Assembly (NCBI GenBank): GCA_016946835.1
Contig: JACVTC010000503.1
Location: 1 to 22,560 of the forward strand
Source of the DNA: Neocallimastix lanati (nom. inval.)
Taxonomy: Eukaryota; Neocallimastigomycota; Neocallimastigomycetes; Neocallimastigales; Neocallimastigaceae
Length of the DNA: 22,560 nt
Reading direction: 5' to 3'
The translations under genes were made by a program, and so were the position numbers. The notes beneath the pieces are model-generated. The model searched no databases, was not told the DNA's origin, and saw nothing but the letters and a program-made list of their open reading frames with translations. The stretch's first letter is position 1; the number at the start of each line of letters is the position of its first letter. Of the stretch, positions 1 through 10,500 are shown one piece after another.

Positions 1-301
1 CTTCATTACAAATTATTATAGTTATTACATTTTATTATCATCTAGCTAAACTATATATTTTTATTTCTTATTATATCTCTATTCTACACTACATTTTTTT
101 TCTTTTTCCTCTCCTATTCTTTTCTTTCTGATCTCTCTCCCCCTTTTATAATTATTTTCTATTTTATATCTTTTTATATATTTTTTTATCTCATTTAAGA
201 TTATAGTTGTTTATTTCTTAAAATTTTAAATATTTAATCTTATAACTTTATTCTTGAATTTATTGTTTATTTCATAGTTATTAGGGAGTCCCGTACCATG
301 T
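1..301. other. AT-rich non-coding DNA at left edge
   Basis: This is pyrimidine-rich A/T sequence with no supportable ORF. The only base-balanced patch is at about 282-300 (GGGAGTCCCGTACCATG), directly before the antisense LTR. A related TACCAT motif also precedes the LTRs at 6006 and 20240. I see no gene. Confidence 0.6.
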
Positions 302-782
302 TGTAAGAAATTTAGATAAATTTATTATAAAATTTATCTATCTTTCTTATTTAATACATTAATTTAATACATTAAATTATTGTATTTAGTTTAACCAATA
401 ATATTTATTTATTAATTTATATATATTTGATTCTCTTGAGTTCTCTTCGAGAAATCAAGAGTTATTATTTTAGGATTTTTATAATAAATAATAATTCAAA
501 TAAAATAATTAATTAATAAACAAAAACCTTTTTAATAAAACATATTTTATAAATATTTGTGTTTTTTATTCCTTTTGTGTTATTGTTTATTGTTTACTAT
601 AAAACTTTCTATAATAAACTCTTTTTTGTATTAAGTTAAGTATAATTATTTATTTATATTATTTCATATTTATTTAATTATATTTAATTTTATTTTCTCA
701 AATTAATGTTAATTAGTAATAATTAATGTTAATTTGTAGTTAAGAAATTATTTATACTTAATTTTATAGGTAATTTCTTACA
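302..782 (+). repeat. degenerate solo LTR, opposite orientation to the other LTRs
   Basis: The sequence begins TGTAAGAAATT and ends AATTTCTTACA, a perfect 11-bp terminal inverted repeat. Read on the minus strand it is colinear with the other LTRs of the window: TAACTACAA lies exactly 40 bases in from the terminus, as in the intact LTR. It keeps the 29-base promoter palindrome (433-461) followed by the AAGAGTTATTATT start motif (457-469). Its U3 side is short and lacks the multi-hairpin block of the other LTRs, but has its own 11-bp hairpin (arms 313-323 and 330-340). No matching target duplication is visible (CATGT left, CTTGA right), so it is old, or one flank has been rearranged. Confidence 0.8.
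433..461 (+). promoter_or_regulatory. promoter palindrome in antisense LTR
   Basis: The arms CTCTTGAGTTCTC and GAGAAATCAAGAG pair with one mismatch around loop TTC. The same element, in the opposite orientation, is at 1069-1097, 6967-6995, 13144-13172 and 20544-20572. It lies between a TATA-like stretch and the predicted transcript start. Confidence 0.6.
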
Positions 783-787
783 CTTGA
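783..787. repeat. target-site duplication CTTGA (left)
   Basis: This 5-bp direct repeat is matched at 1687-1691 on the other side of the solo LTR. It sits directly against the end (782) of the older antisense LTR. Confidence 0.85.
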
Positions 788-1686
788 TGTAAAAATTCTA
801 TTAAGAACTAACTCAAAATAGAATTATTAACTACAACTTAACGACTAATTCATTAAGTTGAGAAAATAGAAAATAAAATAAAATAATTTTTTTTTACCTA
901 TAGAGTTTATTATAAATTTAATTATAATAATAACACGAGAAGTAAAAAAAGAATTATTTGTATAAATTTGATTTTAAAAATATGTTTTTTGAATAAAATA
1001 TTTTATTAATTTATTAAAGTTAAAAATATAAAATTGTTACTATTATAACTATGTTTTTATAATAATAACTCTTGATTTCTCAAAGAGAACTCAAGAGCCT
1101 TATTTATATTTTTTTATGAAAATAAGGTTAAATAAGAAAGGGTTTTCTAATCTTAACAAATCTCTTATCTAGGAAAAGATTAGATAGAAAAACCTAGATA
1201 AGTATTCGATCGATATTCTATCCATATCGATCATCGCATTAATTAAGTAAAACCGATTACTTCTAAAAAGTAATTGGAAAAAATCTTAATTAACCGATTT
1301 TCCAATCTAATCTAATGATCGAAAATAAAAGAATAAAATAATAAAAGATATTTCGATCATATAATTTATCCTTATATAAAAAATATAAAATTAAATAGTT
1401 AATAAAATACAGAATACATTATAAAATACAGAATACATTATAAAATACAGAATACATTATAAAATACAGAATACAATACAATACAGAATACATTAGTTAC
1501 AGTAGAGAAATTAATATATTGTAAATATATTATTTAAAATTAATTAAATAAATTTTGTTAAATTAATGAATATCTAAAAATAAATTTAATGAATAAATAT
1601 TATATGTAATTAAATAAAGTTATAGTTATAATAACTTAACTAAGAAAATATAATTATTTGTTAGCAAATAATTATAGATTCTTACA
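788..1686 (-). repeat. solo LTR of the Ty3/gypsy family, with TSD
   Basis: This 899-bp LTR begins TGTAAAAATTC and ends GATTCTTACA, and is flanked by the CTTGA duplication. It is highly similar to the LTRs of the complete element (6688-7563, 12861-13741), so it is most likely a solo LTR left by LTR-LTR recombination. It contains the AATAATAACTCTT start motif and palindrome (1069-1097), the nested hairpin block (about 1164-1325) and a 19-bp minisatellite. It has at least three copies of that unit where the complete element has two. Confidence 0.92.
1404..1496. repeat. 19-bp minisatellite inside LTR
   Basis: The unit AAAATACAGAATACATTAT starts at 1404, 1423 and 1442, followed by a degenerate copy from 1461. 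The LTRs of the intact element carry two full units plus partial ones (from 7296), and the diverged LTR at 20240 has about one. Copy-number change here explains part of the LTR length differences. In transcription sense it lies in U3, upstream of the promoter. Confidence 0.85.
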
Positions 1687-1691
1687 CTTGA
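1687..1691. repeat. target-site duplication CTTGA (right)
   Basis: This is the mate of 783-787. Confidence 0.85.
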
Positions 1692-1787
1692 ATTTGTTAT
1701 GGCTCAAGGAATTCAAAAAAAAAAAAATTTTATATAATATTAAAACACAAAAAAAATTTTATTCTTTCACAATAATTTTTTTTTTAT

Positions 1788-2056
1788 TTCTTTTCTTTTC
1801 TTTTATCTTTATTTAATTATTATATTTTTATTTTTACTATATTTTTATTTATTTATTTTATCTTTATTTTATTTTTATTTATTTATTTTATTTTTATTTT
1901 TATTTTTATTTTTTTTTTATTTTTATTTTATTTTTATTTATTTATTTTATTTTATTTTTTTATTTAATTTATTGTTATTTATTTTATTTATATTTATTTA
2001 TTTTTATTTTTATTTATTTTATTTTATTTTTATTTTTATTTTTATTTACTTATTTT
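1788..2056. repeat. T-rich low-complexity tract (TTTA/TTTTA)n
   Basis: This is a nearly unbroken run of TTTA, TTTTA and T homopolymer units with almost no G. It ends in TTTTCTCTCCCC, just before the GC-richer segment at 2061-2159, and could act as the pyrimidine tract of a 3' splice site. Confidence 0.75.
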
Positions 2057-2072
2057 CTCTCCCCTAAAAAGG

Positions 2073-2159
2073 GGTTCCAAGGTAGTCAATTTATATCTTT
2101 TTGAAGATATAAAAGTTGCAAAGCCTCCGGAAGTAGTTGAAGAGATGGAAAAACAATAG
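2073..2159 (+). CDS. possible 3'-terminal exon or coding remnant, unknown protein
   Basis: The frame starting GGT at 2073 reads 28 codons to TAG at 2157-2159 and ends with an acidic, charged peptide (…KVAKPPEVVEEMEKQ). Base composition is far more balanced than anything within several hundred bases, as expected of coding DNA in such a genome. Upstream is a long pyrimidine tract and CCTAAAAAG, a plausible 3' splice site with AG at 2070-2071, but no ATG is in frame. The peptide was not recognised. No donor exon is evident: almost no GT dinucleotide lies between 1700 and 2070, and the solo LTR at 788-1686 may have separated or displaced upstream exons. It could instead be a relic or a chance frame. 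The hairpin arms TATATCTT and AAGATATA (2091-2110) lie inside it. Confidence 0.35.
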   Translation, partial: GSKVVNLYLFEDIKVAKPPEVVEEMEKQ

Positions 2160-3000
2160 ATTTTTAAATCTTATTGATTATTTCCTTATTGTAATAAATA
2201 GAAATTTTATTATTTTCTAATATTCAAATTAACTAAAATAAATCTATAATATAAAAGATGCATTATAGATAAGAATTAGACAAAAAAAGAGAAGCAGTAT
2301 TACAATAAAATTGAATACTTTAACTTAATTTTGATACTAATTTAATATGTAATCTTATATATTAATTTGAATGACATAATAGAAAATAAAATACATTTAT
2401 TAATATATGAAAAATCTTTTACAATTTTAAATACAGAAAATTTTATTTTATTTATTTCTTTCATTTCAATTATTTCTTAATTCGAAAGACAGAAATATTG
2501 ATAAAGTTATTTAAGTTGTTTATATACAGGAATTATTCCTTATTTAGAAGAATAATACTAAAAGTAATTAGTACTATGTTATTGATAAACTCTCATAAAT
2601 TTAATTTACCTTTATAAGGAATGAACATAAATTTAAATTAAATTTTATGTATAAACTTAAATTTTCAGATTAAATAATATAGTAAAATTATTAATGTAAA
2701 GAATACATAAATTTATTAATATTTTAAAAATCACATTGACTATATTAAAAGGTTTTTAATAAGAATCAATTTATTACTTTATTCTTTATAAATATTGTTG
2801 AGGTTCATATTAGAAAAGGAGTGTGAACATTAAATAAATAGATAAATTAACTAATTACTAAATTACACTAAAAGAAATTATTATTACACATTATAAATTT
2901 TATTTAAAGAACTATTATTAAAAATATTTATTATTTATAAATTATATAACTATTTTATTGTTAAAAATACTTTATTAATATTAATATTTATTTTTATAAC
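2160..3000. other. AT-rich non-coding DNA
   Basis: No ORF, RNA gene or repeat family could be supported. If 2073-2159 is an exon, its 3' UTR would begin here. Confidence 0.5.
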
Positions 3001-3003
3001 AAT

Positions 3004-3087
3004 ATGGGAAACCTTTCAATTATTATTCCTATTTCATTATCACTACTATTTCTACTATTTCTTTTCTCAGAAAGGCCCCCTTCATAA
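3004..3087 (+). CDS. doubtful 27-codon hydrophobic microprotein ORF
   Basis: An ATG at 3004 opens 27 codons to TAA at 3085-3087. The peptide begins MGNLSIII, has one continuous hydrophobic stretch rich in Leu, Ile and Phe, and ends SERPPS, so it would be a single membrane segment. It coincides with a locally GC-richer patch that includes AAAGGCCCCC. The same patch contains TTTTCTCAG followed by AAAGG, which would also serve as a 3' splice site, and the opposite strand is open too. Family unknown; this may be a coding relic or chance. Confidence 0.2.
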   Translation: MGNLSIIIPISLSLLFLLFLFSERPPS

Positions 3088-3730
3088 AATAATATGGATA
3101 ATACATATTTTTATTGTTTAATTACATTATTAAAACCAATCATATAAATTAATTAATTACAAAAATTTAATATTTAAAATAATAAAATATAATTAATATA
3201 AAAATTATTAATATAGAATATAAGAAAATTATTAATAGTAAAGAATATAATAATATATTTTTATATAATTAATTATCAAGAATTTAATTAAAAATATCAT
3301 TATTATTTCATTCTTTATCAATATTTGTTACAGGATTTCTAATATTTTAAATTTTTATTCTCCAAAAATAATATATTCTTAATAATTAAATTTCCTTTTT
3401 ATCTTTATTAACTCTTAAATTTTTTATTAAGTATTTTCTTTTTCTTTTATATTTTTTTTTTTTTTTTTACTACATGAATTTTATAATTATTTTAATTCTT
3501 ATTAGAATTAATTATTACATGTGATTTTAATAATATTTTTTAAAAGTTATTTTAATAATAAAAATATTAATATTAATATAATTAATATTATTTTTAATGA
3601 CAAAATATTAATAATGATAAAATTAATAAATTTAACAATAAAATTATTGATAATATTTTCGATAACATAATTCTTAAAACATTTTAATATAAATAATAAT
3701 TAAATATAATAATAAAACAATTTAATTAAT
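3088..3730. other. AT-rich non-coding DNA
   Basis: Long A/T runs and a poly(T) near 3450 are present. No gene-like composition or conserved motif was seen. Confidence 0.5.
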
Positions 3731-3940
3731 ATAAAATAATAATTATTTAATAATTAGTCATTAATCAATTTAATAAAATAATAATTATTTAATAATTAGT
3801 CATTAATCAATTTAATAAAATAATAATTATTTAATAATTAGTCATTAATCAATTTAATAAAATAATAATTATTTAATAATTAGTCATTATTCAATTTAAT
3901 AAAATAATAATTATTTAATAGTTAGTCATTAATCAATTTA
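3731..3940. repeat. 42-bp minisatellite, five units
   Basis: The units start at 3731, 3773, 3815, 3857 and 3899, each with the core TAATTAGTCATTAATCAATT. Unit 4 has CATTATTC for CATTAATC and unit 5 has TAGTTAG for TAATTAG; the rest is identical. There are no unique spacers, so it is a simple tandem array. Confidence 0.95.
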
Positions 3941-4644
3941 ATTTGATAATTTATATAATTATTCTAAATTAAAATAAAATTATGAAATTATAAAAATAGT
4001 TTAAATTAATTAACATATAAAGTTATTAAATTTAATTATAATTTCGAATTGTATAATTTAAATCATTAGTTTATTGTATTTTGGCTAGTTCCGTAACATA
4101 TTTGGTACAAGATCTGAAGATTTTATTAATAAAATAATATACTCTAATAATAAGGAAAAATTTAAAATAATATTCTCTAATTCTAAACCTAAATTAATTA
4201 ATAAACTATTCTAATTTTAGTCTAAACTATCCTAATCTAAAAGAATCTAAACTAAATTAAAATAACTTAAACTAATATCCTAATCTAAACTATTCTAATA
4301 TATACTAAACAATTTCTCTAAATCTATTACTATTTCTATAAAATGTTTAATACATCTAATCTATTACTAAACTAATTTTATACTATACTATCTTAATATT
4401 ATACACTAAACACAAAAACTATTAATTAAACACTTTTAAAACACTAAATTTAGAAAAACTATTTAATAAATATTAATTTATTTTAAACTATTTAATTTAT
4501 TATTTAACTTTTAGAAAATATTAAAAAAATAATATAATAATAAAGTCGTAAGAAAAAAAGGGAGAGAACAAAAGTCAAAAGTATTGTGTTACTTTGTTCT
4601 TTTTTATACTAATAAAATATTTATTTGATTGGATTAAAAATAAA
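3941..4644. other. AT-rich non-coding DNA with one hairpin
   Basis: There is no ORF. An inverted repeat has arms AGAACAAAAGT (4565-4575) and ACTTTGTTCT (4591-4600), pairing with one bulged A. A patch at 4084-4116 (TAGTTCCGTAACATATTTGG) is less AT-rich and resembles a shorter one near 4945, but neither could be assigned. Confidence 0.5.
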
Positions 4645-4700
4645 AAAAATTTAATAATAAAAATTTAATAATAAAAATTTAATAATAAAAATTTAATAAT
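4645..4700. repeat. 14-bp tandem repeat, four units
   Basis: Four perfect copies of AAAAATTTAATAAT start at 4645, 4659, 4673 and 4687. Degenerate A/T sequence follows. Confidence 0.9.
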
Positions 4701-5160
4701 AAGAATATAATAATAAAAATATAATAAACTTAAATTTTCTAAATTATTAAAATATTATATAAAAATTTTACAATATTAAATAATATAATTAATACATGAT
4801 TTTTCAATACATCTAATTATTTTTATTTAACTTTATAATATTCTATAACTAATATTTTAATATTCAATTTTTTTTATATTTATTTATAATTGTTAATTTA
4901 CTTTAATATTTTCTTTAAATAGTTTAATTTTTCTTTATTTAATTGTACCGTAATATATTTGGGAAAAACAAAATTTTTATACACAAAAGATAAAGATTTA
5001 AAATATTTATTTACACAATAACAATTTTATAATTTATTTATTTAATTTTTAAAGTAATTACATTATTTATTAAACTAATTAAATTTTATTAGCTAAATTA
5101 TTACTATTCCTAATATTAATATTAATACTATTACTTATATTATTACTAATATTATTACTA
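4701..5160. other. AT-rich non-coding DNA
   Basis: No gene is visible. The sequence grades into the ATT microsatellite. Confidence 0.5.
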
Positions 5161-5210
5161 TTTTTATTTTATTATTATTATTTATTTTTATTATTATTAT
5201 TATTATTTTT

Positions 5211-5282
<72 letters not shown>

Positions 5283-5291
5283 TTTATTATT
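5161..5291. repeat. ATT/TTATT microsatellite
   Basis: This is a nearly pure (ATT)n tract with interspersed TTTTA units, about 130 bases long, typical of slippage in very AT-rich genomes. Confidence 0.92.
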
Positions 5292-6005
5292 GTTTTGTGT
5301 TATTTTTTTTTTTTTAAGAAGAAGTTATTTTCTTCAGATATTTATATTCGATTTCATTTTTAAAGTTTAATATCTTGGAAATGAAAAAGAATTTAAGTAT
5401 TTAATTAAAAGAATTATTAATTCATTCTTAATTAAATGTTAAATAAAATTATTAATAATATGTTTAATATAAATTCCATAAAGGAATAAAAAAATTATTA
5501 TTTAAAAAGATATTATAAAGATTTTAATTAAATAATATCTGGAGTAAATAATTAAAAAGTTTACAAAAATATTAATTGAATTTTATAAAAGATAATAAAT
5601 TATTTAATGATAATTTATTTTAAGTTTAATAAAAATTAATATTAATTTATAGTGTTATTGAAAGTTAATAATAATTAATTTGATAAAAATATAATAAAAA
5701 TATAAAATAATTTTAATATAGATTCAATAAAGAATTTGTTAATATAAATTTTTGAAGAGTTTATATGTATTTTAATATTAATTTAATTAAGATTCAGTAA
5801 TGATTTTATAAAAAATATTTTTATAAAGATTTTAATTAATATTATAATAATTTTAATTAATTTATAATATTATATAATAAAATTTTTAATTTAATTCAGG
5901 GAAGAATATAAGAAAGTTCCATTAGTAAAGAATATAAACTTAATTATGCTTAAGTTAAATCTAAACATAACAAAATAAGTAATTTATAGTCATTCTTTAC
6001 CATAT
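5292..6005. other. AT-rich non-coding DNA
   Basis: There is no supportable ORF. The last bases (TTTACCATAT) immediately precede the degenerate LTR. Confidence 0.5.
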
Positions 6006-6682
6006 TGTAATAATCTATTTATAATATACTAACTATAACTAGATTATTAATATTTAAGATATAAAAATTTATACTTAACTTTATATAGAGTTTATTATAA
6101 ACACTAAATATTGATATAAATAAAAGACTTTATTTCTTTTAATTTATTATATAGCATTATATAATAATAATTCTAATTTCTTTAATCAAAGAAATTTGAG
6201 TTCTTTTATACTTTTTTATTTATAATTATTTTAATAGATGAAATTATTAAATAGATGTAATTATTAAATAAATAAAATAGATAAGATAAAGTTAACAAAT
6301 CAAATAAAGGTATCTAATCTTAACAAATTGATATTCAGGAAAAGATTAGTAGAAAAACCTGAATAACTTCGATTAATATTCTAATATATTAATCATCGTA
6401 TTAATTAATAAAAACCCAATCATAATAATATTGGGGAAAAAATTAATTAAACGATTGCTAAAATCTTATAAATTATCAACTAATTGAAATAATAAAATAT
6501 AAATAATATTTTTAAGTAATTAATACATTACAACAAATTTGTTTACATTATTTTTCAATATATTAATTTGGATAAATTAATATATTTTTTACATGTTAAT
6601 AAATATTGAAATATAAATGAAATATAAATTAATTAAATAAGAAGATAGATTATTTTATAAGAAATAAATCTATATTCTTACA
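6006..6682 (-). repeat. old, diverged LTR of a related family
   Basis: It begins TGTAATAATC and ends ATATTCTTACA. The architecture follows the intact LTR: an AGAGTTTATTATAAA block, the promoter palindrome in altered form (arms AATTTCTTT 6175-6183 and AAAGAAATT 6188-6196), then a hairpin block (6332-6450), and the terminal CTTACA. Many positions differ, yet the hairpin arms stay complementary through paired changes. No target duplication is visible (CATAT left, AAAGC right). The complete retrotransposon inserted exactly at its right end. Confidence 0.8.
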
Positions 6683-6687
6683 AAAGC
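6683..6687. repeat. target-site duplication AAAGC (left)
   Basis: This 5-bp direct repeat matches 13742-13746 and flanks the complete retrotransposon. Five bases is the usual duplication for Ty3/gypsy integrases. Confidence 0.93.
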
Positions 6688-7563
6688 TGTAATAATTCTA
6701 TTAAGAACTAACTCAAAATAGAATTATTAACTACAACTTAACGACTAATTCATTAAGTTGAGAAAATAAAATAAAATAAATTTTTTTACCTTTAGAGTAG
6801 AGTTTATTATAAAATTAATTATAATAATAACACAAAAAGTAAGAAAAGAATTGTTCGTATAAATTGATTTTAAAAATATGTTTTTTAAATAAAATATTTT
6901 TATTAATTTATTAAAGTTAAAAATATAAAATTGTTACTATTATAACTATGTTTTTTATAATAATAACTCTTGATTTCTCAAAGAGAACTCAAGAGCCTTA
7001 TTTATATTTTTTATGAAAATAAGGTTAAATAAGAAAGGGTTTTCTAATCTTAACAAATCTCTTATCTAGGAAAAGATTAGATAGAAAAACCTAGATAAGT
7101 TTTCGATCGATATTCTATCCATATCGATCATCGCATTAATTAAGTAAAACCGATTACTTCTAAAAAGTAATTGGAAAAAATCTTAATTTACCGATTTTCC
7201 AATCTAATGATCGAAAATAAAAGAATAAAATAATAAATGATATTTCGATCATATAATTTATCCTTATATTAAAAATATAAAATTAAATAGTTAATAAAAT
7301 ACAGAATACATTATAAAATACAGAATACATTATAAAATACAGATAAAATACAATACAAAATACATTAGTTACAGTGGAGAATTTAGCATATTGTAAATAT
7401 ATTATTTAAAATTAATTAAATAAATTTTGTTAAATTAATGAATATTTAAAATTAAATTAAATAAATTTAATAAATATTATATGTAATTAAATAAAGTTAT
7501 AGTTATAATAACTTAACTAAGAAAATATAATTATTTGCTAACAAATAATTATAGATACTTACA
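6688..7563 (-). repeat. 3' LTR of the complete element
   Basis: It begins TGTAATAATTC and ends ATACTTACA on the plus strand. It pairs with 12861-13741 and holds the same promoter palindrome (6967-6995), nested hairpin block (7061-7217) and 19-bp units (from 7296). As the 3' LTR, its U3 would lie in the 3' part of the element RNA, so the hairpin block would be transcribed there. Confidence 0.95.
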
Positions 7564-7576
7564 TTGCTCTGTTTAA
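7564..7576 (-). other. candidate polypurine tract before the 3' LTR
   Basis: In RNA sense the bases between the Gag-Pol stop codon and the LTR read TTAAACAGAGCAA, ending AAACAGAGCAA directly before TGTAAG. The diverged copy at 21210-21220 has AAAAGGAGCAA at the same place, so the purine-rich character and the final GAGCAA are conserved. This is the expected site for plus-strand DNA priming during reverse transcription. Confidence 0.65.
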
Positions 7577-10500
7577 TTATGATGTTTCCATTAAGTCTTC
7601 ATTTCTTTTAGTATATGGTTCCAATTGTGAGATATGAAATACCGGATGGAGATGTAAGTTCTCTGGAAGTTCCAAACGGTAATTCATTCTTTCCCTTTTC
7701 TCGATGATTTTAAAAGGTCCAAGATATTGAGTGGATAATTTTCTAGAGGGTTCATTCGTAAAGTAGTATCTTCTAAGCATAACCAAATCATTTACCTTAA
7801 AGTCAGGTCCTACAGATTTTTTATTGTCAGCATATTTCTTAAAATCTTCTTTGGCTTTAACTAAATGTTGACGAAGGGCATTGAAATGTGAAGACCAATC
7901 CCTTGTAAGAACAGAAGCACAATCTTTTAGCAGAATCGGTGGTGAATCAATAACACAATTTGGGTCAAATCCATAGTTAGCATGAAAAGGAGTTTGAGCT
8001 ATTGATTTGTGAATGGAGTTGTTGTAGGACATTTCACATAAAGGGAGGTAGAAACACCATTCATTTTGAGCAGAAGAACAATAGCAGCGAAGATATTGTT
8101 CTATTACAGCATTAGCCCGTTCAACCTGACCATTGGATTGTTGGTGGTGAGCAGTAGCAAGTCTTGGTTTAGCACGAATAGCATCGCACAACGAAGTCCA
8201 AAATTGAGAAGAGAATTGGGAACCATGATCAGACACAATCACTTTAGGAAAACCATGATACTTAAAGACTTGGAAAAGTAAGAGCTTAGCAGTTAAGTCG
8301 GCAGAGGGAACATCGGAGCAGGGTACTAAATGAATAATTTTGGTTAAATGATCAGAAACAACCATGATACAAGTGCAATCTTGTGAAGAAGGCAATGAAA
8401 CAATAAAATCGACGCCAATAACTTCCCAGGGTTTTGTAGGAGTAGGAAGTGGTATTAGTTTACCATAAGGTTTATGACGACGGATTTTATTTCTACAACA
8501 AACATCACAAGAAGCCACATAATTTGAAATATCTTTTTTCATATTAGGCCACCAGTAGTTCCTTCTGAGTTTTTCAAAGGTCCTATCTACCCCCTGATGG
8601 CCACTAGTGGGTGCATCATGGAAAGACTTTAAAAGTCTAGCCCTGAGACTGGAAGGAATAATAATACGCTTTTGAAAGTGGAGCACGCCATCGACGAAGG
8701 AAAATAAAGAACTTTTGATGTTGTTTGACTTATCCCTTATTTTTAAGAGGATATTTTTACAATAATTATCAGCTTTCTGTGCTTCAATAAGACTACTAAT
8801 ATTGTCATTTATAGCACAACAGAAAGCATTATTGTTAATTACAGGTTGTGATTCAGATGAAGAGTCAGATTTAAAATCTGGGCGTCTTGAAAGAGCATCT
8901 GGTTTGCCACTTTTAGCGCCTGATCTGAATGCAATCCTATAGTCAAACTTTGATAAAAAGAGACTCCAACGAATTTGTCTTTGATTTAAATGTTGGGGTT
9001 TCTTAAAATACAATAAGTTCTTGTGGTCTGTTATTACTTGAACAGGAAATTTTGCGCCTTCTAAATGATGCCTCCAAGTTTCAAACGCAGTAATTATAGC
9101 AAGAAGTTCTTTATCATATATAGTATAATTGACTTCTGCTTTATTGAGGGATCTAGAATGGAAGGCTACGGGATGCAATAAGTTATCAGTGTCACTAACC
9201 TGAGAAAGTATGCAACCGACAGCAAAGTCGCTAGCATCTGTTTCAACGATGAATTCTTTCTCTGGATTAGGAAAAATGAGCACTTCATCAGCTTTAAAAG
9301 ATTCTTTCAATTTATTAAAAGCTTCATTTGCTGATTCATCCCAATTAAATGTAGTATTTTTCCTTAAAAGTCGACGAAGAGGTTCCATATTTTTGGCAAA
9401 ATTATTGATAAACTTTCTATAGAAATTACATAAGCCTAGAAAACTTTGTAATTCCTTTTGATTCTTCGGAATAGGCCAATCCAGAACAGATTTTACCTTA
9501 TCCTTATCCATAGTGAGACCATCTACAGAAACAGTGAAGCCTAAGAAGGTGGTTTTAGTAACATGGAAGTCACATTTCTCTAATTTAGCATATAATCCAT
9601 TGTTGATGAGAAGTTGAAGAACGATCCTAACATGTTTAATATGTTCTTTTTCGTTGTTAGAGTAAATAATGATGTCGTCCAGATAGACTTGCACGAAAGA
9701 ACCAATGATATCACTGAAGATATCTTGTACAAAACGTTGAAAAACCGAGGGGGCATTTCGAAGTCCAAAAGGCATAACGAGATATTCGAAATGTCCTAAA
9801 GGGGTTCTAAAAGCAGTAAGATATTCGTGACCTTCTTTAACTCTGATTAGGTTATAAGCAGATCTAAGGTCAAGACGAGTAAATATCTTAGCTCCTTGAA
9901 AGGATTCAATCAAGTCATTTATTCTTGGAATTGGGTAGCTATTACGGATTGTGATAGCATTTAATCGGCGATAATCTACAGAGAGTCTAAGGGTACCATC
10001 GCGTTTCATTACAAATAATATAGGAGCACCTGCTGGTGATTTTGACTTCCTAATGAATTTCTTTTTTAAGTTTTCCTTAATATAATCCTTTAAAGTCTTC
10101 AGTTCTTGTACAGTAAGAGAGTATATTGGACCAAAATAAAGTTGTCCACCAGAAATAAGCTCAATAGCAATATCATAGTCACGATGGGGTGGTAAGTTCT
10201 CAGCTTGTTTCTTTTCAAATACTATTTTAAGATCCGAATAGTATTTATTAATAATCTCTTCTTTTCCCTGAACGTCAGTGTTTACTTCTTCTGAATCAAT
10301 CATTGCAGCACATAAATCAGAATCTGAGATATCTGTATCAAAAGCCGAATTTGGTAATACTGAATCTTTTTCTGAATTCTCCAACATTGAAGCAGTAATA
10401 TTTTTATTTTGATTAAAAAACTTATTACTTTTGGAGGATGGGCAATGTGAGCCACAGTATCTACCAAGGAAGTAGATTCTATTATTTTTATAATCGATGA

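Noticed and set aside
289-302. TACCAT motif shortly before LTRs at 302, 6006 and 20240
   Set aside because: Spacing to the LTR differs (4, 2 and 8 bases) and LTR orientation differs, so a shared functional site or target cannot be supported.
1699-1779. ATG frame beginning MAQGIQKK after the solo LTR
   Set aside because: After eight codons it becomes Lys/Phe/Ile from homopolymers and stops after about 26 codons. No splice donor connects it to 2073-2159.
3731-3940. CRISPR-like array
   Set aside because: The 42-bp units are contiguous with no unique spacers. This is a minisatellite in a eukaryotic genome.
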